From Thamnocephalis sphaerospora (lineage: Eukaryota; Zoopagomycota; Zoopagomycetes; Zoopagales; Sigmoideomycetaceae), in assembly GCA_003614735.1 (NCBI GenBank), contig KZ992428.1:1-64000 (forward strand): DNA of 64,000 nucleotides. The letters are read 5' to 3'. A program made the translations under genes and the position numbers. The notes beneath the pieces were generated by a model that did not search any database, was not told the DNA's origin, and was given only the letters and a program-made list of their open reading frames with translations. Position 1 is the first letter of the stretch, and each line of letters starts with the position of its first letter. Shown piece by piece: positions 33,847 to 48,424 of the stretch.

Positions 33847-35283
33847 CTACTCGCCCGAGACAGTCGCAGCAGTGTCAGCCCCCTCGACGACACCCATGGT
33901 AGGGTCTTGCTGCGGCCACACGTTGGATTTTCGCCATGGCACCACCTTCCAGCCACCGTTGGGCCGCAGATCGACCGTGCGCGGCGGCGCATCTGTCCAC
34001 GCCTCAATGAGCTCGCGAAACGCAACAAAGTTGACCGCATACCTGTATAGCATCGCCACCGTCAGTGAGCACGTGTTGAGCGCACTCCACTCGCGTTTCA
34101 CGTACCGAACCATGCCGCGCTCGTCACGATCGCTATGGCACGGAAGAAGATCCATCCACTCGTGCTGGTTGAGCGCGGAAAACCAGTCCTGGTGCACTCT
34201 GGAGAGCATGTCGGCAGCACGCACCCAATGCCGCAGCCGCCAGCGCAGCCAGTTGTCAGCGCCTTCGTAACACTCGCCGCAGAGGCGGCCAAGTCCGGCT
34301 CGATCGCGTGGCAGCACGCTTGCGGATGCGCGACCGCAGCGCAGGCAGACAGGCGGGTGAGCACGCGGCGTCTGTAACGCCACCCAGCATCGAAACGGCG
34401 ACGGTCGGTGGAGCAGTGGCAGCTGATAGCCAATAAATACTCGCCGGTCCATGCCCATGAGCGTCGCCAGCTCACGCGTTTGCGGTACCGACAGCGGAAC
34501 CACCTGCGGTGTATACATATCGAGTAGATCGTGGTTGCTGATCCATGGAAAGTCAGCCAACAGTGCTGCGCTCGGCTGGTCGGCACCGTAGCGCTTAGCA
34601 AACAGCCGCTTGGCATCCTCCTTTTGCCATAATGATACCGCATCACGGAACACACGCGCCACTCCGCGAATGGCAAGACAGTCATCCATGTCTGGTGCAG
34701 CATAAGCCACAATGCAATGTACCACTTCTAGCGGCAGATGCCGGCGTCCACCGCTCCGACGCTGTCGCGGTCTGCGGATCGTCGCATTGCTGGCGCCGAG
34801 TATGGAAGGCACGTCAGGCGTTACGTCGACAAAGAGCGGAGGGTTGTCACCGAAATCCGACGTTTCAGCAATGGCAGAACCAGTCGCGCCGCTGTTTTCG
34901 CTGTCAAGTGCCTCTCCATTCGTGTCTGGCAGTGTGGCCGGAGAGGCAGGCCAGCTGAAGGGCGGCAGCTCCTCCTCGCTTATGTCCGACGTTGACGTTT
35001 CCACAGGGGCGACTGGCGCTGGCGAGCGCGCTGACTGCTTGCACACGCTCCACTTATCCTGCTGCAACAGAGGCGCCCGTCGTCGACGTGAGCGCTTTCT
35101 TGGCCTCAGCGGTGAATCTCGCATGCTAGATGGGTTGTCGTGGTGTGATGCTGTGCGCAAGGCTTGGTCTGCCGCGGGTGCGCTCAGTCGACCACCTGAC
35201 CGGCGGCTGCTTCGGCGCTGCTTCTGTGGATCCTGCTGCTGAATAGCCTCCCTCATCTCGAGATTGGATTGCCGCGTTCTCAT
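33847..35283 (-). CDS. F-box-like protein with a CxxC-CxxC zinc-binding segment
   Basis: Single exon, 478 residues, not recognised as a named protein. The first about 170 residues are basic then acidic and disordered, with RKRSRRRR-type nuclear-signal-like runs. Around residues 180-215 is an F-box-like helical unit (HLPLEVVHCIVAYAAPDMDD ... FRDAVSLWQKEDAKRLF). Further on is a four-cysteine segment, CLRC then CGEC with 18 residues between, likely to bind one zinc. The C-terminal part is rich in Trp (ADNWLRWRLRHWVRAADML, GGWKVVPWRKSNVWPQ). A ubiquitin-ligase substrate adaptor is the natural guess for an F-box, but the match is weak and the substrate is unknown. Confidence 0.6.
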   Translation of the reverse strand: MRTRQSNLEMREAIQQQDPQKQRRSSRRSGGRLSAPAADQALRTASHHDNPSSMRDSPLRPRKRSRRRRAPLLQQDKWSVCKQSARSPAPVAPVETSTSDISEEELPPFSWPASPATLPDTNGEALDSENSGATGSAIAETSDFGDNPPLFVDVTPDVPSILGASNATIRRPRQRRSGGRRHLPLEVVHCIVAYAAPDMDDCLAIRGVARVFRDAVSLWQKEDAKRLFAKRYGADQPSAALLADFPWISNHDLLDMYTPQVVPLSVPQTRELATLMGMDRRVFIGYQLPLLHRPSPFRCWVALQTPRAHPPVCLRCGRASASVLPRDRAGLGRLCGECYEGADNWLRWRLRHWVRAADMLSRVHQDWFSALNQHEWMDLLPCHSDRDERGMVRYVKREWSALNTCSLTVAMLYRYAVNFVAFRELIEAWTDAPPRTVDLRPNGGWKVVPWRKSNVWPQQDPTMGVVEGADTAATVSGE

Positions 35284-35342
35284 TGCCTATGGCCAGACCT
35301 TGGTATGATAGTCGTCACTAAGTTGGTCGGGGTGTAAAACAA

Positions 35343-35363
35343 GTGTGTGTGTGTGTGTGTGTG
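35343..35363. repeat. (GT)n microsatellite
   Basis: About ten GT units upstream of the plus-strand dioxygenase gene and just upstream of the minus-strand F-box-like gene, in their divergent promoter. Confidence 0.8.
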
Positions 35364-35551
35364 CGGAATGTTGTGGCGACAATGGCTTTGCTGTGTCGTC
35401 ATCCTTACCAGTGTGGCTGCCGCGTCATTTTACTCATTATTCCGCTCCCCATACTAGGCAAACAACCGTCCGCACATATGACAGTCATCGGGAGCCAAGC
35501 TAGCTATGTCTTTACTGCCGACAAGGCACAAGCGGCAAGTAGTAGGGGCTG

Positions 35552-36922
35552 ATGCGGCAGCAGGCAGACAAGCACTTGTTCCATTCTGACCGCATGATAC
35601 AGTTTCACGACCAGGGCTAGTGGGTGACATATCGACCAGCTTGACAGTGTAGTTGTTGCTAACGGCTGCTCATGCTCTGTATATCATGCTAGCCTGTGTA
35701 TACCCGGGTTTCTATCGGCAGAAGAGATTGAACGTGCGAAACAACGGATACAGCATCACATTGATGTGTGGCAGCCTGAGGAGCATCCGCTTGTGACGTT
35801 TGGCATGTCGCCAGACAAGGTAGGCTGCGCGACAGAGCAGTAGAAAATGGGCGCTAACGCTACTGCATACAGCAAGCACGCGATGCCTACTTTCTCACTT
35901 CTGGCGATAAAGTGCGCTACTTTCTCGAGGAGGATGCAGTCGATGCCAACGGTCAGCTGTGCGTCAGCAAGGCTTGCGCCATCAACAAGATTGGCCACGG
36001 TACGCAGTAAGGCGTCTCTTCGTTGGCAAGCATCCTTACCGTCATGGTGAATGTACAGCACTACATGCACACGATCCGTTCTTTCGTCAGGTGACGTTTG
36101 GCTCTCATGTCAAACAGATAGCTAGCATGCTTGGGCTTGATGATCCCCTCGTTGTGCAGTCGATGGCCATCCTAAAGGTAGGCACACTTTGCGCTGCTAT
36201 TTGCACGACGATAGTCAGCTCATGGCCATTGCTGCTTGCCACAGCAACCACGCATTGGCGGCGAAGGTAGGCACTTGGTCTTTGATGCTTACGGTAAAGA
36301 TCGCCAATACGTCTACACCAGTGTTGCCGCACCAGGACTCTACCTTTTTGCACACTGATCCGCCAAGTGCGCTTGGTTTTTGGATTCCGCTGGAAGACTG
36401 TACACCCGCAAACGGCTGCCTGTACGCTGTTCCGGGATCGCATCGCGGTAAGGCGTCACGGCCCGACGTACACATGCAGGTTGATGGCTGACATGGACCT
36501 TGATCTAGATTACCCGGTCAGAAACCAGTTTGTGCGCACCGATGCAGGAAGCACAGCGTTTATCGGAGAACCACTGCCGCTCATTGACGCAAGCAAATAC
36601 GTGCCTATCCAGTGCCCAGCTGGTAAATGTTTGCCCCGTTCACGCGCCGTAAAAGCTAGCTCGCTAATACATGCTGCGTAGGGAGTTTGGTGCTCATCCA
36701 TGGTGCAGTGGTTCATCGCTCCGATGCAAACCGCTCCTTGCATTCTCGCTGGGCGTATACCTTTCATCTGGTGGAAGGAAACGCCGCCTATTCGCAGCGC
36801 AACTGGTCAGTAGTGCCTAGCCAGTGTGTAGTGCCAACCACCAATGCTAAACAAAAGTGCGTGTTCTCCACAGGCTTCAGCCCACCACGGAGCTGCCATT
36901 TCCAAGGCTGTTTGCCGGCTAG
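35552..36922 (+). CDS. Phytanoyl-CoA dioxygenase-domain protein (PHYHD1 type)
   Basis: Fe(II)/2-oxoglutarate-dependent oxygenase of the PhyH superfamily. Nine exons (35552-35619, 35693-35819, 35873-35999, 36059-36177, 36245-36266, 36322-36447, 36509-36622, 36682-36805, 36874-36922) give 291 residues, the same length as animal PHYHD1. Iron ligands are H158 and D160 (LPHQDSTFLHTDP) and H246 (LVLIHGAVVHRS); R257 (SRWAYTFHLVEG) should hold the 2-oxoglutarate carboxylate. Other blocks are NKIGHALHAHDPFF and LEDCTPANGCLYAVPGSHR, and the tail NWLQPTTELPFPRLF also matches the family. Exon 5 is only 22 nt. A second in-frame ATG at 35594 is possible. The physiological substrate is unknown, as for PHYHD1 itself. 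Confidence 0.92.
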
Positions 36923-37648
36923 TGCAAGCGTAGCTTTGCAATCCGATACGATTGGATGCAGTGGCATTAGTAGCACTGCAGTGCTGCATGTATCGCAGTA
37001 CATGACGGTATCCTGCACCAATAAAATGTGTCTACCATGGCAGAGTCCAATTGTCGCTTCATTCGCCCAGCTGAAATGAACGCTGTGCAGACAACGCCCA
37101 CTGTATTTAAGCATCGTCAAATGCCTGTGAGTTTGCCAGTAGTACAAGGCGTGCCCCAGTTTCAGTGACGGTCTAGTTGGAGCAGGGTAGCTGGCTACTA
37201 TCACGCGGCCGATCGCACTGTCCACCATCATATGCAATCCATCTATTCGGCTTGCAAAGCAAAGACTGTACCCTCTCTCTCTTCACCATGATTCCGGCAA
37301 GTCTGCGCAAGTACTGTGACAGCCGTCATCTTTCATTCCGATCGTGCTAGTCGACGAGGCTACGTGTCCTCTGATGCACATCCTGGGAATTTTTCAGTCA
37401 TGCCTCGCACAATGTGGCCAGATAGGATGGCGGCATTGCAATATGCATGCGATACGATTGTGCCTACTACATGGACTCGGCTCCTTGCTGGCTGCAACGC
37501 GGTGCAACGCACGCGGTTGCCACCAGTGCGGCCACTTATATGCTTGCTTAAGCGCATTATGCGCTTCTACCCATTGCCGCCCCGCATCTGACTATGCCCT
37601 AACCACGACACTGCGCTGCATTTCCAAAAGCAATTTTTAGCTCCACCA
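36923..37648. other. Intergenic between dioxygenase and methyltransferase genes
   Basis: 726 bp with no supported gene. It carries the 3' UTR of the dioxygenase gene and the promoter of the methyltransferase gene. A TGTATTTAAG element at about 37100 is A/T-rich but not a clear TATA box. Confidence 0.4.
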
Positions 37649-38761
37649 TTGCATTTTGTCATGACCAGGTTTACCAAGAACATGGGTAATGACAGCAAAG
37701 GTAAGGGCAAATCATCCAGAAGTTTCACCTATGTCGATGGCCGCCGGCACCACAACAACCCCAGCTGCCCGTATCCTTTGCCAAATGATCTGGAAGAAAT
37801 CAACCGGTACTTGGTTGCTCAAAAGGTGTATGGTAGAAGGCAATTTGCTAATGCATTGTCACTTTAAGGCTTGATATACAGCATCATGTGATCCAGCAAG
37901 TAACCCAACGACGATACTTTGCACCGCTAGACAATCCTAAACGAGCCATTGACATCGGTACCGGCACTGGTATTTGGATGATGGTGCGTAATCCGTAAAC
38001 CGCGAGCTGTGAGCATCTCTGCTCACACGCAACTCTGCGCGTCAACATCACTGATGCAGGAGACGGCGACGGACTATCCAGAGTGCGAGTTTCTTGGTAT
38101 CGATATCGCCCCGCTACAGCCAACTGTCGTCTTGCCGCAAAACTGCAGATTTGAACTAAGAAATGCACTGGAGCGTGAGTGTTTTTGTGTCTGCTCAGTC
38201 AACAATACAACCCGCCCACATTGATTAGACTTTGCGCCACATGCCACAGCGTTTCCGCACTCGACCGGTTATTTTGACTATGTACGACACAGACTTCTCG
38301 TCGCTGCCATTCCAAAAGACAAATGGGTGCCATACGTCAGGGAATGTGTTCGCATCTGCGCCTCCGGAGGATGGGTGGAAATGATCGACACCAACTGCGC
38401 GTATCAAGGAGGCGGAGCTGCATGGAGAAGAATAGGCTCCATGGTTAAAGGAGCGCTCCGTGCGCGAGGCTTGAGTCTTGAAACTGTGGATATTCTAGAC
38501 ACGCTCATGCGTGAAGCTGGCCTTGTAGACGTTTGTGTGGAGGAATTTAAAGTGCCTGCCGGAAGATTGAGCGGTGGCGGCATAGGCGAACTTTTTTTGA
38601 GCGGCGTTTGCATGGCCACCATGGCGCTAATGCCACTTTTCGCAACCACGTATGGCATGAGCCACCAAGAATTGGACGAGCTTGTGCGGAAGGCAAAGAA
38701 AGAGGTGGAGCAGCATGCCGCATACCTCACCTTTCGTGCTCATATCGGCCGTAAGCCGTAG
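37649..38761 (+). CDS. LaeA/UMTA-like class I SAM-dependent methyltransferase
   Basis: Four exons (37649-37806, 37869-37983, 38060-38174, 38229-38761), 306 residues. The layout is that of the fungal LaeA/UMTA-like methyltransferases: a short basic N-terminus, the entry motif CPYPLPNDLEEINRLDIQHH spanning intron 1, SAM motif I AIDIGTGTGIW at about residues 79-89, the acidic motif II FLGIDIAPLQP, then STGYFDYVRHRLLVAA, CASGGWVEMIDTN, and a C-terminal region of helices and strands. Two later in-frame ATGs (37661, 37682) could be the real start; the last gives MGNDSKGKG, a possible N-myristoylation signal. Relatives include regulators of secondary metabolism and tailoring enzymes. Nothing here shows which. 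Confidence 0.88.
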
Positions 38762-39366
38762 ACCGCAACCTCGACCAATGCGGATGCTTCAACCGCACCA
38801 ACTTTTTAGATTGCAGGGTGATATTCAGATTGCGCACCAACGAAGCATGCTGGCATACATGAGCTGGATTCATGCTGTCAGTTTGGAACACAGGGCAGCG
38901 GAGATTGCAGCGCTCAGTCGCATACAGTAGTTTGTGCATAGTGCATTGCAATACACCTTCACGAGCAAGATACCTGTAGCTGACTCGCATTTTCATTTCA
39001 AAAGTCAGTTGTAGCGTTGCTTTGGGTGTAATGTGAGCTTATCTAAACCATACATTGGCTGCTGGCAATACAGCGCGGTAGTTTGTGGCACTCAGTAGCC
39101 CATCGAATCTGTCAATGATAAGATTCAGTTGCTGTATTTATAACAGACATTTATTGGCAGCGAACAGGATGCGCTAGAGATGAGTACTACGCATTGATAT
39201 AGCCAGTGCTAATGAGCGCGCAATGTCTCCAGTGGCGCCACGTGAATGTGCACAATTTCACCGACGGTGCGCAATGACTGTATCGTTGCGACCGCTTGCA
39301 AGTGAAACTCACGATGGCGCGGCGAGCTGGTAGATACAGTCATGTTGGATGGCAATATCCATCGTT
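38762..39366. other. Intergenic, convergent 3' region
   Basis: 605 bp between the 3' ends of the methyltransferase and F-box genes. Slightly A/T-richer than its surroundings; no gene, RNA or mobile element is seen. Confidence 0.4.
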
Positions 39367-40830
39367 TCAGGCGGCGCAGCGCTCACCGTAGTCAAGCACG
39401 GTAAAAACGCCGTTCTTGCTGTAGAGTATGGCGGTCGGAGACGACTCTTGGTCGGCTGCATTGGGTCGGCAGCTCTCTGGCACCTGCCATACGGTGTTCT
39501 TGGCCATCTTTGCCCATTGGCTCTCCGTGGGATAGAGGCCGCTGAGATACCAGGAGTCCAGGTGCACGCGATGCACTTCTGAGCCGTCGGCTAAACGATG
39601 CAGTGTCATCGAGCTGCCTGAATGCTTGGCAGCAAGAAGGTTACGCGACACGATTGGCCGCACCTCTTCGACCTGCACGCGAAGTAGCCACTTTTCATTT
39701 AGCGACACTGCTGCTGCATGATCGGCGACCTCTAGCAGCACCATATTTGGAGGCGAGCCGGGATCTGGTCTAGTGGTATACGGAGACCACAGTATAAATC
39801 TGCTGTCATCAATTCGTTGCGGCACAATGCTGCCACCGTTATTCAACCATGTTGCTCCAGCTGCTTGGCTTTGCAACGGCTCCTCTCGATCCGGCAGAAC
39901 TTGCTGCAGCTGATAGGAGACTGTGAGTGGGCCGGATGCAACAATGTCGTCGTCCACGCGAACGATGTAGAGGCCATCTGTTGTGGCACGCTGAATACAA
40001 CAGCTGGTGTAGTTGCCCAAAGTGTCTGGACAACGCACATCCTGGTCGAGATTGTACACAAACGTGACACACTGGTTTGTCTCGTACGAGTGCCAATACT
40101 GCCCGACAAGCCAGCTCTTATGAATATCCACATAGCGTATCGGCTGGTCGGTAACGACGATGTGCGGTGGCGTATGCAGTGATGTAAAGCGCCAAACGCA
40201 TAGCGAGCGACGTCGCGAGTCCGACTTGTCCTTGATCTGGATGGCTAGATACTCGTCGGAGAACCAGTTGCCGTCAATTACCACGTCTTCAGTTTCTACG
40301 CCTTCCCAGCACGGTTGCACCATGTGCCATATCGGCCGCTGCTGAGATGTCGGTAGCCATTGCGACGCAATCACCGCGTCACTAGGGGAGAACGGCCAAG
40401 AAACGTACGGAATGCTCTGGATATGAATGCCATCCGGATGGGTATCGGCAGCTGCACTAGTGAGCTGATGCATTGTATGCTGCCCATGACGCCAGCGGTA
40501 TTCGGTAGTACGTCGACCACAGTAAACACTGTACCAATTCAACTCAAAGTCGTCTAGAGCATCCGGAGACCCGTCGGCAGTACTGTCGGTTTGTGAGGCT
40601 TGATGTGTCTGCTTGTACTGACATAGCCATCTATGCTCACTGTCATCGCAGCGTGGGAACTGCTGCTCGAAATGCGCGCGCCACCACTGCTGTTGGCGCG
40701 ACACGTAGTTGTGCAAGTGCTTGGATGTACAGGAAAGCACGGCAAGCGAGGCTTCATCTGACGCTTCGACGATGCGGTCGAGTACTTTTTCCGGCAGGCG
40801 CATCATAATGGTGTGGACTGAACGGAACAA
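39367..40830 (-). CDS. F-box protein with C-terminal propeller-like region
   Basis: Single exon, 487 residues. An F-box lies at the very N-terminus (MRLPEKVLDRIVEASDEASL ... CTSKHLHNYV), followed by WWRAHFEQQFP, the usual post-F-box segment that pairs with Skp1 in SCF ubiquitin ligases. The other 400 residues have many short beta-strand-like stretches rich in Trp, Tyr and Val (WFSDEYLAIQIK, SRRRSLCVWRFTSL, KSWLVGQYWHSYE), suggesting a beta-propeller for substrate binding. No specific family is recognised. The second Met (40803) is also a good start because the F-box begins there. Confidence 0.72.
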   Translation of the reverse strand: MFRSVHTIMMRLPEKVLDRIVEASDEASLAVLSCTSKHLHNYVSRQQQWWRAHFEQQFPRCDDSEHRWLCQYKQTHQASQTDSTADGSPDALDDFELNWYSVYCGRRTTEYRWRHGQHTMHQLTSAAADTHPDGIHIQSIPYVSWPFSPSDAVIASQWLPTSQQRPIWHMVQPCWEGVETEDVVIDGNWFSDEYLAIQIKDKSDSRRRSLCVWRFTSLHTPPHIVVTDQPIRYVDIHKSWLVGQYWHSYETNQCVTFVYNLDQDVRCPDTLGNYTSCCIQRATTDGLYIVRVDDDIVASGPLTVSYQLQQVLPDREEPLQSQAAGATWLNNGGSIVPQRIDDSRFILWSPYTTRPDPGSPPNMVLLEVADHAAAVSLNEKWLLRVQVEEVRPIVSRNLLAAKHSGSSMTLHRLADGSEVHRVHLDSWYLSGLYPTESQWAKMAKNTVWQVPESCRPNAADQESSPTAILYSKNGVFTVLDYGERCAA

Positions 40831-41659
40831 GATGCTGAGCTAAAGGGTGTTCTGCGTCGCATGTACGAAGGGTATACTTGAGCCGCTGCAGGTGCTTGTC
40901 GGCAAGGTGGTGCAAACCAAGCGGTGCGCACAAATCAGCGGCACTTGCGTCAATGCATAGGCGAATACGTCAAAAGAAGAGGCGAGGCGAGGGAAACTTG
41001 GCCGGCGATGCACGGCTGCGATATACTATCGACTACCGCAAGTGGCGGCACTAGCGCTGGCACGTTGATATGGCAATGTCATATGGTAGTCTTCAGCGCT
41101 GCAGCAATCATCAAAGCCGATGGTAATGGCGTTTCTTGTGCATGGGCTGTAATGCAATACAACTAGCGACGCGCAACGCTTGAATCATGCCTGCACGCTT
41201 GTGTACACAAATGGTAACGATGCAGCTGGGGCGTGCACCGTGCCGCGCCAATCAATATGTCGGCAAAATAGGCAGCAATGCAGGCACACCTGTCACAGCG
41301 GGTAAGGCTACATTGCCGGTCGAGAAGCCAGACAGAATGCTGGTATTTCGGTTTGACCCTAGCTCTTACTGCATGCAGCGATGTGGATGCCGGCCGAGAC
41401 GCTAGATTGGCCAACAATGATGCGGCACTGGCCGCTTCACCAAGCATCAAACGAGCTAGCCAGCGGCGCTGTTCAAGGCCTGTCTAGAATATACCTACCG
41501 CTGAATACCTAACTTGTAGCTATGGTGTCGGTGGGGTATTGTTTGGCCTTCCGGCGGTGACGCGAGACAATAACATATGTGACCGCGTTTAGCGTGTCAA
41601 GCGCGCCTTTTGCGTGTCCGAGCATCGTTGTTTTCTGCCTACTACGCACGCGTCCCATA
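40831..41659. promoter_or_regulatory. Divergent intergenic region between the F-box gene and SMC5
   Basis: 829 bp holding both promoters. Several short open frames exist but none has coding character. No canonical TATA box is seen. Confidence 0.4.
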
Positions 41660-46715
<5,056 letters not shown>

Positions 46716-46948
46716 GCACGATATCAGCGCACACTTGTGTAGTAAACATTGCTCAGAAGCATGTCGCGTCTCCAATTATCTCATGTGTACGCACTTTGGT
46801 GTGCGTATATCACCGGGAACACTGCCATTCAAGTGCTAAAGCTTGTTGTGGCAGAGCAGTATGCGATGGCAACGGCTGGTTTCCAGGCAGCACGGTATTA
46901 TTTGCATATCATAGCGCGGCAACAGTCGGACGCTATTAGGGCAAGCTC

Positions 46949-48205
46949 GTGCGTGTCCCTTTTCCACCGTCCATACCACCTGCAGCCGCAATAACATCCG
47001 CAATGACTACGCCGCCACATCGACCACGCTCCAGTCGCCGTGCGTCTATCCAGTCGGACGAATTTGCAAGTTCCATGCCGCACATTCTCGAACCATGGCG
47101 ATGGTCGGCACCCACTACATCGCCACAAGATGGCTGCGATTTCTCCGCAGATCTACCTTATACAATCATCAATGTCCAGCCATACAGCGGCGAAACCAGC
47201 TTGACTGCTAACCACTATAGGGCGCACCCAACCGTAGACGCTACAAGCGCACCTCACTCGGCGCAGAAAATAGACGACTCAATCAATACGTCCAAATTGG
47301 GTTCAGAACCACACAAGACGAGCCAAAAAGCGGAGCGCCAGAGCAAGATAGGCATAACATCAAAGCCACCCGTACATCAAAGTAACGTAGATGGTGCCAC
47401 TGCCGATCCCCACGCTATTCTCCGCCCATCCAGTTCAGCGAAGCAGAGTGACATTCGTGCTGACACAGCTGGCGCTACGGCGTATTCAAAGTGCGATAAG
47501 CGAGAGAAATCTGCGGCATCCAGACATGCTTACACACTGGCAGCGGCACAACAAAAAAGCACCCAAGGGTCCCACGAGACGGCGGCTGCCTCTCCAGGTC
47601 CCAATAGCAATACCAGTGCTATTCATTTCACGCGTACTGAGCGATCAAAGTATCATCGTATCGTCGACTTTATCCACTCGCGGGCAAGCGATCCCGACGG
47701 CACAAGTCTACCAACGAGCCAAAGCGACAATGTATGTCCGCTACCGACGCTGCGTGAATGGAGTCTTGCAAACTTGCGCATTCTAGCTCTGCTGATGCGC
47801 GATGACCCAACCATTGCCGAGGGCTATCTTCGTTACACAGAGCACATTTACGCGTTTCCAGACAGCTATGACTGGCCAGCACTACTACGCTACGATATGG
47901 CTTATCGGTGTGCCCAGGCTACCGAAGGATTCCGCTGGGGCACACGTATGTCGCTGGTGTTTTTGCAGCATCGGCTGAACATGGAACGGCCCGGACGACG
48001 TAGACCCGGAAAGGAGGATGTGTGTGAGCGCTACAATCTGGGCATGTGCGCGCCCGTAGAAAGATGCTGTCCCGACCAGCGTCGGCACCAGTGCCTTGGC
48101 TGCGGTGGCGCCCATCCAAGCATCGTATGTCCGTCGGTTTATCCGCCGCCGTCCTGCTCCAAGGCGTCGAAACAGCCAGACTCTCGTGCGTCTAATCCGC
48201 TGTAG
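46949..48205 (+). CDS. Gag-like zinc-knuckle protein resembling retroelement accessory ORFs
   Basis: Single exon, 418 residues (a second start, MTTPPHRP, is at 47003). The first 240 residues are disordered and Ser/Ala/Gln-rich. The C-terminal 150 residues contain a helical unit (EGYLRYTEHIYAF ... WPALLRYDMAYRCAQATEGF) followed by a Cys/His cluster, VCERYNLGMCAPVERCC then RHQCLGCGGAHPSIVCP. This order, a 'YDxxYR' helical block then a CCCH-like finger then CxxCGGxHPxxxC, is what I know from proteins encoded next to tyrosine-recombinase (DIRS/Crypton-like) and other retroelement ORFs in fungi and animals. No polymerase, recombinase or terminal repeats lie next to it: SMC5 ends 233 bp upstream and the chitinase starts 219 bp downstream. 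A solitary, possibly domesticated copy is the best reading. Confidence 0.6.
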   Translation: MRVPFPPSIPPAAAITSAMTTPPHRPRSSRRASIQSDEFASSMPHILEPWRWSAPTTSPQDGCDFSADLPYTIINVQPYSGETSLTANHYRAHPTVDATSAPHSAQKIDDSINTSKLGSEPHKTSQKAERQSKIGITSKPPVHQSNVDGATADPHAILRPSSSAKQSDIRADTAGATAYSKCDKREKSAASRHAYTLAAAQQKSTQGSHETAAASPGPNSNTSAIHFTRTERSKYHRIVDFIHSRASDPDGTSLPTSQSDNVCPLPTLREWSLANLRILALLMRDDPTIAEGYLRYTEHIYAFPDSYDWPALLRYDMAYRCAQATEGFRWGTRMSLVFLQHRLNMERPGRRRPGKEDVCERYNLGMCAPVERCCPDQRRHQCLGCGGAHPSIVCPSVYPPPSCSKASKQPDSRASNPL

Positions 48206-48424
48206 TCATGATCGATGCAGTTCTTCCGCATGACTGTGCACCCTGAGCACCAAAACGTCACTGCCCAAATGTGTGTGCGCGCTGGCCAACAGGGCACAGT
48301 AATCATTGTCTACCTCATGTCTAGCTGCTTCTCTGCTCTGCGTGCTCTGCTCCGTGGTCCTAAGCGCCATCTTCACTCACACTCCACAAACAGTCGCATA
48401 CGTCCAAGCCACCACCCAGCTGCC

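Noticed and set aside
46943-48205. Complete retrotransposon at the Gag-like gene
   Set aside because: No reverse transcriptase, recombinase, long terminal repeats or target-site duplications are visible; SMC5 and the chitinase lie within about 230 bp on each side.
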